From Micromonospora rhizosphaerae (GTDB lineage: Bacteria > Actinomycetota > Actinomycetes > Mycobacteriales > Micromonosporaceae): 64,000 nucleotides of DNA. Below the pieces are notes generated by a model. It did not search any database. It was not told the origin of the DNA and saw only the letters and a program-made list of their open reading frames with translations. The position numbers and the translations under genes were made by a program. Location of the stretch: contig NZ_FMHV01000002.1 of the NCBI RefSeq assembly GCF_900091465.1, positions 5,208,001 through 5,272,000 of the forward strand, given 5' to 3'. Below, piece by piece: positions 7,909-16,466 of the stretch (position 1 is its first letter; the number at the start of each line of letters is the position of its first letter).

Positions 7909-9011
7909 GTCGCCACCTCCCCGTGACGAGGCACGGGTGGCCGGCAGACAAGCACCTCCAACTCCCCCACCAGGCGCCAGTCGCCCGCGGCGAACGGCAC
8001 CACCGCCACGTCCCCGCGCCGCAGGTCGAGACCGCCACCGCGGCCGGAGATCAGCCGACCGCGGCCCGCTACGGCGAGCACCACGGCGAAGCCGGCGGGG
8101 ACGAGCGGGTCGGAGTCCGGCTGGTCGGCCTGCGCTGCGCGCAGCCGATGTGCCTGGAAGTACGGCTCGGCGTCGGCGGGCAGCAGGTTGACCAGACCGC
8201 CAGCCCCTAGCCGATCGCCGCGCACGACCAGGGCGTCCAGCTCGGACTCGCCGGGCGCGTCGGGACGCAACGCCGTCAGGGCGACATCGAATCCCAGCCC
8301 GAGATGCCCGTCCCGCCACAGGTCCACGGCGAGGTCCTGCGCCTCCAGCAGGATCGACAGGTCGGTGGGCTCCTGCAGCTCCAGCAGGAAGACGCCGGCG
8401 TCGATGGAGTGCGGCATTCCGGCGGGCACGAGTACGGCGTCGCCGGGCTGTACCGGCTGGGGACGCAGCGAACGGACCAGCGCGTCGGAGTCGGCCGCCT
8501 CGACCATCGCGCGCACCTGCGGGGGGCGCATGGACTCGGCGAAGCCGAGCCGCACCTGGGCGCCCTCGGCGACGTCGAGCACCACCCACGCCTCGGTCTT
8601 TCCATGTGGGATGCCCAGGTGGCGGCGGGCGAACGCGCGGTCCGGATGCAGGTGCACCGGGAGCCGCTGACCGGCGTCGAGGAGCTTGACCAGCAACTCG
8701 GTGGATGGTCCAAAGCTGTCCACATGGGCCGGGCCGAGCCAGCCCTGCGGGTCGGCCACGACGGCGTCCCGCAGCAGCGTGCCGTCGGCCAGCCGGGAAA
8801 GGCCCCGCTCCGGATCGGAGGCCATCGTGGTCGTCGACGCGATCCACTCTTCGGGACGCCACGGGCTGGTGTTTGTCGCCCCGCGGAACAGGGCGATCCG
8901 CTCGCCCCCGCGGTAGAAGTGCTCGAGCTGATTCAGCGGCAGCAGTTGCGGCCCCACGCTCATGCGGCCGCTGCCCCACGCCGCCGGTGCCGGCTGGCCT
9001 GTCACGTGCAC
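7905..9011 (-). CDS. Class I mannose-6-phosphate-isomerase-like cupin protein
   Basis: This is a cupin protein of about 368 residues related to type I phosphomannose isomerase. Zinc-site motifs are present: VHLHPD (about residues 119-124), GKTEAW (137-142) and PAGMPHSI (197-204). A second cupin-like half follows toward the C-terminus. I chose GTG at 9011 because AGGAGG precedes it; GTG at 9005 has a longer spacer and is equally possible, while TTG at 9029 has no ribosome site. It is first in the nine-gene operon. An aldose/ketose (phosphate) isomerase feeding the two kinases is the natural role, but the sugar is unknown. Confidence 0.85.
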   Translation of the reverse strand: MHVTGQPAPAAWGSGRMSVGPQLLPLNQLEHFYRGGERIALFRGATNTSPWRPEEWIASTTTMASDPERGLSRLADGTLLRDAVVADPQGWLGPAHVDSFGPSTELLVKLLDAGQRLPVHLHPDRAFARRHLGIPHGKTEAWVVLDVAEGAQVRLGFAESMRPPQVRAMVEAADSDALVRSLRPQPVQPGDAVLVPAGMPHSIDAGVFLLELQEPTDLSILLEAQDLAVDLWRDGHLGLGFDVALTALRPDAPGESELDALVVRGDRLGAGGLVNLLPADAEPYFQAHRLRAAQADQPDSDPLVPAGFAVVLAVAGRGRLISGRGGGLDLRRGDVAVVPFAAGDWRLVGELEVLVCRPPVPRHGEVAT

Positions 9012-9041
9012 ACCGCCTCCTGAACTCAATGGATCAGGACT

Positions 9042-9057
9042 ATGACAACGATGTCAT
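9042..9057. promoter_or_regulatory. LacI-type operator
   Basis: ATGACAACGATGTCAT is a 16-bp near-perfect palindrome with the central CG typical of LacI-family operators; only the two bases flanking the centre do not match. It begins six bases downstream of the predicted -10 of the operon promoter, covering the expected transcription start. The LacI regulator at the end of the operon is the obvious candidate to bind it. Confidence 0.75.
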
Positions 9058-9063
9058 GGCGGC

Positions 9064-9093
9064 AAGGTAGGCCTCGATAGCCACGGCCGTCAA
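9064..9093 (-). promoter_or_regulatory. Promoter of the sugar operon
   Basis: On the minus strand TTGACG (9093-9088) is separated by 18 bp from TACCTT (9069-9064), a good sigma-70-type pair. The expected start of transcription is near 9057, inside the palindromic operator. It would drive the whole operon from the isomerase-like gene to lacI. Confidence 0.6.
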
Positions 9094-9143
9094 TAGACGG
9101 CAACACTTCGGCTACCTATCCGTTACACGTGAAGGCGCTTCGA

Positions 9144-9187
9144 GGGCGACCGGGGCGTCGTGCTTTCGCACGTGGCCCCTGTCGCCC
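9144..9187 (-). terminator. Terminator-like hairpin after the aldehyde dehydrogenase gene
   Basis: GGGCGAC (9144-9150) and GTCGCCC (9181-9187) close a long imperfect stem that also pairs GGGGC with GCCCC and GTGC with GCAC around a TTTC loop. It lies just past the aldehyde dehydrogenase stop and before the promoter of the next operon, so it should insulate the two loci. Confidence 0.6.
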
Positions 9188-9204
9188 TGGTGGAGATTCC
9201 GGGT

Positions 9205-10713
9205 CTACACGTTTGCGGCGACGTACTTGGTCTCCAGGTACTCCTCGATGCCCTCGCTGCCGCCCTCTCGTCCGACCCCGGACTGCTTCAGTCCGCCGAA
9301 CGGGGCCGCGGGGTTGGACACGATGCCTTGATTGAGTCCGACCATCCCGAACTCGAGCGCCTCGATCACCCGGAAGCTGCGCCGCATCTCTGAGGTGTAC
9401 ACGTAGGCGGCGAGGCCGTACTGCGTGGAGTTGGCGATCGCCAGCGCCTCCTGCTCGCTGGAGAAGGAGGCGATAGGCGCGATGGGACCAAAGATCTCGT
9501 CCGTGAAGACTCGGGATCCTGGGTCCACGTCGGCGATGACGGTGGGCTGAAAGTAGTAGCCCGGCCCGTCGGCAGCGTTGCCCCCGGCAAGCACCCGACC
9601 GCCTCGCTGACGCGCGTCGTCCACGAACGCCCGCATGTTGTCGCGCGCCTTCGCGGTGATCAGCGGGCCGACCTGGACACCGGGCTCGCTGCCGCGCCCG
9701 ACATTCAGCGCGCCCATTCGAACGGCCAAGCGTTCGGCGAAGTCGGCCGCGACGGACTCCGCGACGAGGAACCGGTTGGCCGCCGTGCAGGCCTCCCCGA
9801 TGTTCCGCATCTTCGCGATCATCGCCCCCTCGACCGCCGCGTCCAGGTCCGCGTCGTCGAAGACGATGAACGGCGCGTTGCCGCCGAGCTCCATCGACAC
9901 GCGCAGCACCTGGTGCGCCGACTGCGCGATGAGAGTGCGACCCACCTCCGTCGACCCGGTGAACGACATCTTGCGGAGCCGCGGGTCGGCGATCAGCGGT
10001 GCGGTCACGTCACCCGCCGCCGAGGTGGTGATCACATTGAGGACACCGTCCGGCAGTCCACTGTCGGACAGGATCTTGGCCAGTGCCAACATTGAGAGCG
10101 GCGTTTCGCGGGCCGGCTTGACGACCATGGTGCACCCGGCGGCGATCGCCGGTCCGATCTTGCGCGTACCCATCGCCATCGGAAAATTCCACGGCGTGAT
10201 CAAAAGGCACGGCCCGACCGGCTGCTTCATCACCAGCAGACGGCCCTGGCCATTCGGCGCGACGGCGTAGCGCCCGTCGATCCGCACGGCTTCCTCGGAG
10301 AACCAGCGCAGGAACTCCGCCGCGTAGACGATCTCCGCCTTCGACTCGGCGAGCGGCTTACCCATCTCGAGGGTCATCAGCAGGGCGAGTTCGTCGGCAC
10401 GGGCGATGAGCTGCTCGAACGCGCGTCGGAGGATGTCGGAGCGCTCCCGCGGCGGGCACTTTGCCCAGCCCGACTGCGCTGCCGCGGCCACGTCGAGCGC
10501 GGCCAGCGCATCGGCTGGCCCCGCGTCCGCCACCTGGCACAGCACCTCACCGGTCGACGGGTCGTACACCGGCAGCTGGCGCCCATCGGTAGCCGGCCGC
10601 CACCGCCCGCCGATCAGAAGCTCCTTCGGCACCGCCTCGACGACCACGCGTTCGTCTTCCTTCGAGGGGTTGCGGAAGGTGCGTGCGCCCTCTTCGATGG
10701 CCGACCGACTCAC
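9205..10713 (-). CDS. gabD: NAD(P)-dependent aldehyde dehydrogenase (succinate-semialdehyde dehydrogenase-like)
   Basis: This is a 502-residue ALDH-superfamily enzyme. It has the cofactor-site region ITPWNFPMAM (172-181) and VVKPARETPL, FTGSTEVGR, the general base Glu275 in MELGGNAP and the nucleophile Cys309 in GEACTAANR. The best family match by motif is the GabD/succinate-semialdehyde dehydrogenase group, but many catabolic ALDHs look alike. GTG at 10713 is preceded by GGAGG. It is the last gene of the minus-strand operon starting at the binding protein (16269), 84 bp after the SDR. It presumably oxidises an aldehyde made in this locus; the gene symbol is a family label, not a proven substrate. 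Confidence 0.85.
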   Translation of the reverse strand: MSRSAIEEGARTFRNPSKEDERVVVEAVPKELLIGGRWRPATDGRQLPVYDPSTGEVLCQVADAGPADALAALDVAAAAQSGWAKCPPRERSDILRRAFEQLIARADELALLMTLEMGKPLAESKAEIVYAAEFLRWFSEEAVRIDGRYAVAPNGQGRLLVMKQPVGPCLLITPWNFPMAMGTRKIGPAIAAGCTMVVKPARETPLSMLALAKILSDSGLPDGVLNVITTSAAGDVTAPLIADPRLRKMSFTGSTEVGRTLIAQSAHQVLRVSMELGGNAPFIVFDDADLDAAVEGAMIAKMRNIGEACTAANRFLVAESVAADFAERLAVRMGALNVGRGSEPGVQVGPLITAKARDNMRAFVDDARQRGGRVLAGGNAADGPGYYFQPTVIADVDPGSRVFTDEIFGPIAPIASFSSEQEALAIANSTQYGLAAYVYTSEMRRSFRVIEALEFGMVGLNQGIVSNPAAPFGGLKQSGVGREGGSEGIEEYLETKYVAANV

Positions 10714-10797
10714 TTCGTCCTCCGTGTCACTGGTTGACCGGTCACCGCATCAGTCATCGACGGCTGGGACGGATACGGGACCGGGTGTCGTCCATGG

Positions 10798-11625
10798 TCA
10801 GCTGTCGAACAGTCCGGGGGTACGCGGGGACAGCGGGCGCTCCACCGCGTCCCAGTCGCTCGCCCGGTAGCCGGCGGTGAGCCCGCCGTCGCACATCACG
10901 ACCGAGCCGGTCATGTACGAGGCGTCGTCGCTGAGCAGAAAACAGGCCACCGCGGCCAGCTCCGCCGGCTCGCCCGGGCGGTCCAGCGGAATCCGGGTCC
11001 GGTGCTTGCTCCAGATCGCGACGTCGTCGACTTCGGCCACGGTCGCGCGGGTGCGTACCCAACCCGGCGCCAGGGCGTTCACCCGGATGCCGTACCGGGC
11101 CAGGTCGACGGCGAGCGACCGGGCGAGCGCCATGACGGCGCCCTTCGACGTGTTGTAGATGATCTGCCCCTCCTCGCCGAAAAGCGAGGCGGTCGACGCG
11201 GTCAGGACCATCGCCCCGCCCCCGCGCCGGCTCATGTGCCGGGCGACGGTGCTCGTCACCGCGTACTGGCCGCGGGTGTTCACCCGCATCACCCGGTCGA
11301 AGTCCTCGATCGGGGTGTCGAGGATGTTCTCCCAGATGCCGATGCCGGCGTTGCTGGCCAGCAGGTCGACCCCGCCGAACGCGTCGCACGCGGCGGCGAG
11401 CGCCCGCTCCGCGGTGTCGGCGTCACCGATGTCGCCGGTGACCGTGACGACCTTCGCCCCTGACTCGGCGCGCAGCTTCTCCGCCACCTCTTTCAGGTGG
11501 GCCTCGTCCTGCGGCGCGGCGAGCAGGCACAGGGCGGCGCCCTCGGCCGCCAGCCGCTCGGCGATGGCCGCTCCGATGCCGTTGCTGGCGCCGGTGACCA
11601 GCGCGTTCTTACCTTCGAATCGCAT
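10798..11625 (-). CDS. SDR-family NAD(P)-dependent oxidoreductase
   Basis: This 275-residue classical short-chain dehydrogenase has the nucleotide motif TGASNGIG (11-18), SNAG (91-94), catalytic Ser144 in LTASTAS and the YxxxK pair Tyr157/Lys161 (YNTSK). The C-terminus (MCDGGLTAG) is typical of sugar or 3-oxoacyl-type SDRs. It lies 24 bp after the duplicated-barrel gene and upstream of the aldehyde dehydrogenase, in an operon led by an ABC importer. Oxidation of a hydroxyl of the imported compound is likely; the substrate is unknown. Confidence 0.9.
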   Translation of the reverse strand: MRFEGKNALVTGASNGIGAAIAERLAAEGAALCLLAAPQDEAHLKEVAEKLRAESGAKVVTVTGDIGDADTAERALAAACDAFGGVDLLASNAGIGIWENILDTPIEDFDRVMRVNTRGQYAVTSTVARHMSRRGGGAMVLTASTASLFGEEGQIIYNTSKGAVMALARSLAVDLARYGIRVNALAPGWVRTRATVAEVDDVAIWSKHRTRIPLDRPGEPAELAAVACFLLSDDASYMTGSVVMCDGGLTAGYRASDWDAVERPLSPRTPGLFDS

Positions 11626-11649
11626 GATGTCCGCCTCGCTCGCGTCGGG

Positions 11650-12264
11650 CTAGAGGATCTCTTCGCCGAGGTTTGCGTAGACGCCAGCGGTACGGAGCAC
11701 GACGGGCGCCGTCACGTCCTGCAGCTCGCTGGCGATCTCGTCCAGGTGTGCGTAGTCCGGCAGGCCCCACACCGCGATGCAGCGCGGGTCAGGGCCGAGG
11801 TGGCCGATGCGGTCGGCAACGACGTGCAGCCGCAGTTCCGGGTGCCCGGCCGCGCGCTTGTCGAAGAACTCGGACACCTCCTCCGGCGTGGCGCCGGGGG
11901 CGAAATCGAGGTACTCGGCGTAGTAGGGACCGACCCGGCCGGCGACCGGCTCTCGCAGCGGCCGGTAGAAGCCCGCGCGGTCCAGCCGGCCGACCACCTC
12001 CATGGGCTTCTCGAACGCGTCGGCCTCGCCGGACCGGAAGGCCCGCTCCCACTCCCCCAGCAGCTCAACACCCGCCTTGCGGTTCAGCCACACGGCCAGG
12101 TACTCCGGCTCCGGACCGATCCGCCAGGTCCGTCCGAGGTTCAGCACCAGCTCGTCGTCGCCGTACTGCTTGGCCCACCCCGTCTGCCCGGCGCCCGCGA
12201 TCGCGTGGAAGTGCTCGATGGAGATGCCCGGACGGCGGGAGATGTATTCGATGTAGACGATCAT
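11650..12264 (-). CDS. Unknown protein with two repeated halves (probable dimeric alpha/beta-barrel fold)
   Basis: I do not recognise this 204-residue protein. It is an internal duplication. The first half (from YIEYISRRPGISIEHFHAIA) matches the second (from YAEYLDFAPGATPEEVSEFF), and GPEPEYLAVW in half one aligns with GPDPRCIAVW in half two. The strand-helix-strand layout and size per half suggest a ferredoxin-like (EthD/ABM-type) fold, with the fused pair mimicking a dimer. It has AAAGGAG-like ribosome binding (AAAGGAG ten bases before ATG at 12264). Its place between an importer and two dehydrogenases suggests a small catabolic enzyme such as an isomerase or lactonase-like step, as speculation only. 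Confidence 0.75.
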   Translation of the reverse strand: MIVYIEYISRRPGISIEHFHAIAGAGQTGWAKQYGDDELVLNLGRTWRIGPEPEYLAVWLNRKAGVELLGEWERAFRSGEADAFEKPMEVVGRLDRAGFYRPLREPVAGRVGPYYAEYLDFAPGATPEEVSEFFDKRAAGHPELRLHVVADRIGHLGPDPRCIAVWGLPDYAHLDEIASELQDVTAPVVLRTAGVYANLGEEIL

Positions 12265-12291
12265 GTGGTAACGACTCCTTTCAGGGTGCGG

Positions 12292-13350
12292 TCAGTCGGT
12301 GAGGACGTGGACGGGGTGATCGGGCAGAACGACGCCGACGCTGTCGCCGACGTCGTGTGTCAGGGGCGTGCCGCCCACCGGCTCCTGTACGCGCAGGGTC
12401 ATGCCGTCCAGGTCGACGTGGAACTGAACGCAGGATCCGAGGAACGCGATGTCCGAAATGGTGCCGGAGAGGCCCTCGTCGGCGGCCGTCGACAGCCGGA
12501 GGAGCTCGGGCCGTACCACCAGGGTCGCGTTGCGCTGCGGCAGCGTCTGCCGCAGCCGCAGGCGCTGCCCGGTCTCGACGACCTTGACCTCGGCGCCGTC
12601 CCCCGCACTGTCGAGCACCTCGACAGCCATCAGGTTCGCATCACCGACGAAACCGGAGACGAACTTGGTGGCCGAGCGGTGGTAGACCTCCGCCGGCGTG
12701 CCGATCTGCTCGATGCGGCCCGCGTTCATCACCACGACCCGGTTGGAGAGCGACATGGCCTCCTGCTGGTCGTGCGTGACATAGACAAAGGTCGTGCCGG
12801 TCTCTCGGTGGATGCGCCGCAGCTCGGCCTGCATGTTGATCCGGACCTTCTGGTCCAGTGCCGAGAGCGGCTCGTCGAGCAGCAGCACCTTCGGGCGCTT
12901 CACCAGCGCCCGGGCCAGGCTGATCCGCTGCGACTGCCCGCCGCTGAGCTGCGTCGCGCGCCGGTCGGCAAGCTCCTCCAGTCCGACCAGCTCCAGCGCC
13001 TCCCGCACGCGTCGCTCGATGTCCTGCTTGCCGACCTTGTCGATGCGCAGCCCGAAGGCGACGTTGTCGAAGACCGACAGATGCGGAAAGAGCAGGTAGC
13101 GCTGGAAGACGATGTTGACCGGGCGGCGGTGGGGTGGCACGTCGGTGATGTCCTTGCCGGCCAGGACCACGCGGCCGCGGTCCGGTCGTTCGAACCCGCC
13201 GATGATGCGCAGCAGCGTGGTCTTGCCGCACCCGCTCGGACCCAACAGCGACAGGATCTCACCGTCGTGGACCTCAAGGTCGACGCCGTGCAGGATCGGG
13301 ATCTTGCCGAAGCTCTTGCTGATGCCAGTCAGGCTGAGAACGGTATTCAC
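12292..13350 (-). CDS. ABC transporter ATP-binding protein (spermidine/putrescine PotA type)
   Basis: This is a 352-residue ATPase with Walker A GPSGCGKTT (37-45), Q-loop NIVFQRYLLFPHLSV, signature LSGGQSQRISLARAL, Walker B VLLLDEPLSALD and H-loop THDQ. A C-terminal TOBE-like domain (VVRPELLRLS; FHVDLDGMTLRVQ) marks the PotA/FbpC group. GTG at 13350 overlaps the upstream permease stop (GTGA); the longer frame is read-through. It energises the importer encoded upstream. PotA-type systems carry polyamines, but many actinobacterial members import other small organic acids or amines. Confidence 0.92.
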   Translation of the reverse strand: MNTVLSLTGISKSFGKIPILHGVDLEVHDGEILSLLGPSGCGKTTLLRIIGGFERPDRGRVVLAGKDITDVPPHRRPVNIVFQRYLLFPHLSVFDNVAFGLRIDKVGKQDIERRVREALELVGLEELADRRATQLSGGQSQRISLARALVKRPKVLLLDEPLSALDQKVRINMQAELRRIHRETGTTFVYVTHDQQEAMSLSNRVVVMNAGRIEQIGTPAEVYHRSATKFVSGFVGDANLMAVEVLDSAGDGAEVKVVETGQRLRLRQTLPQRNATLVVRPELLRLSTAADEGLSGTISDIAFLGSCVQFHVDLDGMTLRVQEPVGGTPLTHDVGDSVGVVLPDHPVHVLTD

Positions 13351-14165
13351 GAGGCCTTGACTCCCTTTCGAGCAGCCCTGCCCGCACGTGCCAGGACGGC
13401 GATCACGACGCCTGACAGGAAGGTGACGAGCAGGAGGAGGGTCGCGAACGCATTGATCGACGGGTCGATCGCACGACGCATCGCTGAGTAGATGACGAGC
13501 GGCACCGTGCTCTGGGGGCCGATGACGAAGAAGGTGATGAAGAATTCGTCGAAGCTCAGGACGAAGGAGAGCATGCCGCCGGCGACGAGCACCGGCCACG
13601 TCATCGGCAGCGTGACCCTCGTGAACCTCAGCAGCGACGAGGCCCCCAGGTCGGCGGCCAACTCGTCGTACTGCGGGTCGATCCGGTCCAGCACGGACTG
13701 GGCGACGAGCAGGAAGTACGGGAATGTGTACACCACGTGCGCGGCGGCCACGGTCCAGAGCGAGAGCTCGATGTCGAGCTTGGCGAACCACGCCAGCAGC
13801 GACAACCCGAGAAACAGGCCGGGCAGCGTGATGGGCGCGAAGAACAGCACCGCGAGCCATGGGCGTAGCCGGGGGTGCACGTGGGTCAGCCCGAACGCCG
13901 CCAGCGTGCCCAGAACGGTGGTGACGACCGCGCAGACTACCGCCACGATCAGGCTGTTTCGCAGGGCGGAGGTGTAGGTCGGGTCGGTCAGCACCGCCTC
14001 GTACCAGCGCAGCGAGAAGCCCTTGATCGGGAGGTTCAGGGTGCTGCCCGAGTTGAACGAGAACAGCACGACGACCGCGATCGGCAGGTACAGGAAGGCC
14101 AGGGCGACGGCCAGGTAGAGACCCGGCGCCCGCCGCCTGCTCCGCAGCAGACTCATGGCGCTCAT
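13347..14165 (-). CDS. ABC transporter permease (PotC type)
   Basis: This 272-residue inner-membrane permease has about six hydrophobic segments and the EAA-type coupling loop DELAADLGASSLLRFTRVTL near residue 180. The start ATG at 14165 overlaps the PotB-type gene stop (ATGA); a second ATG lies three codons in. It pairs with the upstream permease to form the heterodimeric channel. Confidence 0.92.
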   Translation of the reverse strand: MSAMSLLRSRRRAPGLYLAVALAFLYLPIAVVVLFSFNSGSTLNLPIKGFSLRWYEAVLTDPTYTSALRNSLIVAVVCAVVTTVLGTLAAFGLTHVHPRLRPWLAVLFFAPITLPGLFLGLSLLAWFAKLDIELSLWTVAAAHVVYTFPYFLLVAQSVLDRIDPQYDELAADLGASSLLRFTRVTLPMTWPVLVAGGMLSFVLSFDEFFITFFVIGPQSTVPLVIYSAMRRAIDPSINAFATLLLLVTFLSGVVIAVLARAGRAARKGVKAS

Positions 14166-15088
14166 CCCTTGATCACCACGGAGTTCAGGCCCAGCACGCG
14201 CAGGAATCCGGTCACCACGGCGTAGGCGAGCATGAACAGCAGCAGCACGATGATCGAGGTCGCCGCGCCGAGCGGGTAGTTGCCGAACTGGGTGAACTGC
14301 TGCGAGATCTGCAGGCCCACCATGTTCCCGTCCGTTCCGCCGAGGAACTGCGGAGTGACGTAGTCGCTCGCGGCCAGCACGAAGGTGTAGAGGAAGCCGG
14401 AGGCCGCCGCCGGCGCCACCAGCGGCAGGACGACCCGGCGCCACCGCTGCACCCGACCGGCACCGAGGTCGGCGGCCAGGTCGAGGAAGTCGCCGGGGAT
14501 GTTGCGGAACGCGGCGTAGGCGACGAGGGCGACGTACGGCACGAAGATGTGCACCAGCGCGGCGACGACGGCCGGCTTCGAGAACAGCAGTGATCCGTCC
14601 CGCGGGGCCAGCCCGACCGGTCCGAGGAGCTGCGTGAGCAGCCCGTCGTTGCCGAGGATCACCCGCCACGCGTAGATCCGGACGAGGTAGCTGGTGAACA
14701 TCGAGAACACGACGAGCGCCAGCAGCGGGTACTCCAGGCGCCCGGCGCGGTAGCGCATCGCGTAGGCGAGCGGCACCCCGAGCGCCAGACTCAGCACCGC
14801 GGTGACGAACCCGATCCCGAGGGCGTTCAGGGTGAGCCGACGGGTCAGGTCCGACCCCACCGCCGAGGTGAAGTTCGACAGGGTGAAGGTGCCCGTCACC
14901 TCGTAGAACCCGCCCTGCAGGAAGGCGTAGACGGTGAACACCAGGAAGGGCGCCACCAGGAGGAAACCCAGGACGACAACCGCCGGCAGGGTCAGCAGCC
15001 ACCCGCGCCGACGAGCCGGTGCGGGGGGCGGTGCGGCGGCGACGTCCGCCACGTCCGCTTGAGGGGGCGGTACGACGGCGACAGCCAT
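14162..15088 (-). CDS. ABC transporter permease (PotB type)
   Basis: This is a 308-residue permease with a Pro/Ala-rich cytoplasmic N-terminus (to about residue 30), six or so membrane segments and the coupling loop LDLAADLGAGRVQRWRRVVL. ATG at 15088 has GGAGG six bases upstream and overlaps the binding-protein stop (TGATG); GTG one codon earlier is too near the ribosome site. It is the PotB-like half of the channel. Confidence 0.92.
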   Translation of the reverse strand: MAVAVVPPPQADVADVAAAPPPAPARRRGWLLTLPAVVVLGFLLVAPFLVFTVYAFLQGGFYEVTGTFTLSNFTSAVGSDLTRRLTLNALGIGFVTAVLSLALGVPLAYAMRYRAGRLEYPLLALVVFSMFTSYLVRIYAWRVILGNDGLLTQLLGPVGLAPRDGSLLFSKPAVVAALVHIFVPYVALVAYAAFRNIPGDFLDLAADLGAGRVQRWRRVVLPLVAPAAASGFLYTFVLAASDYVTPQFLGGTDGNMVGLQISQQFTQFGNYPLGAATSIIVLLLFMLAYAVVTGFLRVLGLNSVVIKG

Positions 15089-16269
15089 CACGCGCCTCCC
15101 TGGATGTTCGACCACTCGCTGAGCCACTCCTCGTGCTGCACGATCCCCGACCGCCCCTTGTCCGGGAAGCCGAAGACCGGGGCCTTGGTGAAGAACTCCT
15201 CGAGGTTGTCGTAGGGGTAGAGCTTCTGCTGCTTGGCCGGCAGCAGCTTGACCGCCTCCGGCGAGGTCACGGCCGTGCCGAGCGCCACCGCGGCCTCCGC
15301 CTGCACCTCCGGCGAGAGGGCCTGGTTGACCCAGGCGTACGCGGTGTCGCGGTTGCGCGTCGTCTTGGGCACCGCCCACGCGTCGCAGGAGGTGTAGGTG
15401 CCCTCCTTCGGGATGATGCTTTCCACCTTGGCGCCCTTGTCCCCGGCCCACAGCCCGACCGTCGACCAGCCGGCGAAGGAGGCGATCACCTCACCGCTGA
15501 CCAGCTGGTTGGTGAGGTCACCGAAGGAGGGCGCGAAACCCTTGATCTGCCCGCGGAACCGGCGGAGCAGGTCGACGATCTGCTTGAACTGGTCCTGCGT
15601 GTAGTTGGGGACGTCGAAGCCGAGGATCCGGCCGCCGAGGGTGAACGCGGCGGTGGCGTCGGGAACCCATCCGATCTTGCCCTTGAACTCGGGCTTCAGC
15701 AGGTCGAGCCACGACTCGGGCTTCGGCATGCGGTCGGTGCGGTAGTCAAGCGTGGTGGCGCTCCAGAACATCGGAATGCCCCACTGCTTGCCGTCGATGT
15801 TCCAGAACCTCGCCGCGGCGTCGCCCTCGCGGAAGAACGGGAAGAGCTTCGCGGCGTTCGGGATGTGAGCCAGGTCGAGCGGCTCAATGATCTCCAACGG
15901 CTTCTTGGAGTACAGGGGTCCGTACGCCTGGTAATAGGTGATGAGGTCGTAGCCGACGCTGGAGCCGGACTTGATCTTCGCGAGGATGTCGTCGCTCGTC
16001 GAGATGTAGGTGGGGTTGACCTTGACGCTCTTCGCGCCCTGCCACGCCATCATCTTCTTCGATCCGGTGAGGTCGTATCCCTCCCAGGACAGGTAGTTCA
16101 GCGCCCCACCGACCTTGTCCCCCACGGCGGGCACCGCTGCGGACTTCCCACCGTCGCCGCAGGCGGCCAGGAGGGTCGGCGCGGACACGGCGAGGGCGGC
16201 GAGGAGCCCTCCCCGGCGCAGCAGACCGCGGCGAGTCAGACCCTGCGCGTTCATCGGCATCTCAGCCAT
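15088..16269 (-). CDS. Extracellular solute-binding lipoprotein (PotD type), Tat-like signal
   Basis: This 393-residue protein has a twin-arginine-like leader (LTRRGLLRRGGLLAAL) ending in a lipobox LLAAC (Cys at about residue 37). The mature protein is a type II periplasmic-binding fold of the spermidine/putrescine group (GGALNYLSWEGYDL; VGYDLITYYQAYGPL; SWLDLLKPEFKGKIG; ASFAGWSTVGLWAG). It heads the minus-strand operon and is divergent from the IclR regulator. It captures the substrate of this locus. A polyamine is not implied by the neighbouring enzymes, which look sugar- or polyol-directed. Confidence 0.92.
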   Translation of the reverse strand: MAEMPMNAQGLTRRGLLRRGGLLAALAVSAPTLLAACGDGGKSAAVPAVGDKVGGALNYLSWEGYDLTGSKKMMAWQGAKSVKVNPTYISTSDDILAKIKSGSSVGYDLITYYQAYGPLYSKKPLEIIEPLDLAHIPNAAKLFPFFREGDAAARFWNIDGKQWGIPMFWSATTLDYRTDRMPKPESWLDLLKPEFKGKIGWVPDATAAFTLGGRILGFDVPNYTQDQFKQIVDLLRRFRGQIKGFAPSFGDLTNQLVSGEVIASFAGWSTVGLWAGDKGAKVESIIPKEGTYTSCDAWAVPKTTRNRDTAYAWVNQALSPEVQAEAAVALGTAVTSPEAVKLLPAKQQKLYPYDNLEEFFTKAPVFGFPDKGRSGIVQHEEWLSEWSNIQGGA

Positions 16270-16466
16270 GTGTCTCTCCTGTCACACATCGACTCGGTGG
16301 CAGGTACTGTTCCACCGCACGGACGGCTTGTCCATAGGGCGGTACAAACTTTCTGGCCGGCCACCCACCCGCGATCCCGGCACTCGTGCCGAGATGCGGC
16401 GGACCCACCCCTACCACCTGCAACAGTTTGGCTACGGCACCTCGGAATCAGGGATGCACTGTGGCC

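Noticed and set aside
672..9011. Sulfoquinovose operon
   Set aside because: YihT-like aldolases and a PfkB kinase fit, but there is no sulfoquinovosidase, AGE-type isomerase, sulfolactaldehyde reductase/dehydrogenase or sulfonate exporter. It is left only as one possible substrate class.
11497..13491. 664-codon plus-strand open frame
   Set aside because: It is antisense to the SDR, duplicated-barrel, PotA and PotC genes. It is Arg/Asp/Val-rich, has no family motif and no ribosome site, as expected from GC-rich codon shadows.
12292..16269. True polyamine transporter and gabD as a putrescine/GABA degradation locus
   Set aside because: The importer and ALDH families would allow it, but there is no aminotransferase, glutamyl-putrescine or amine oxidase gene, and the divergent arm encodes a transketolase. 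I kept the substrate open.
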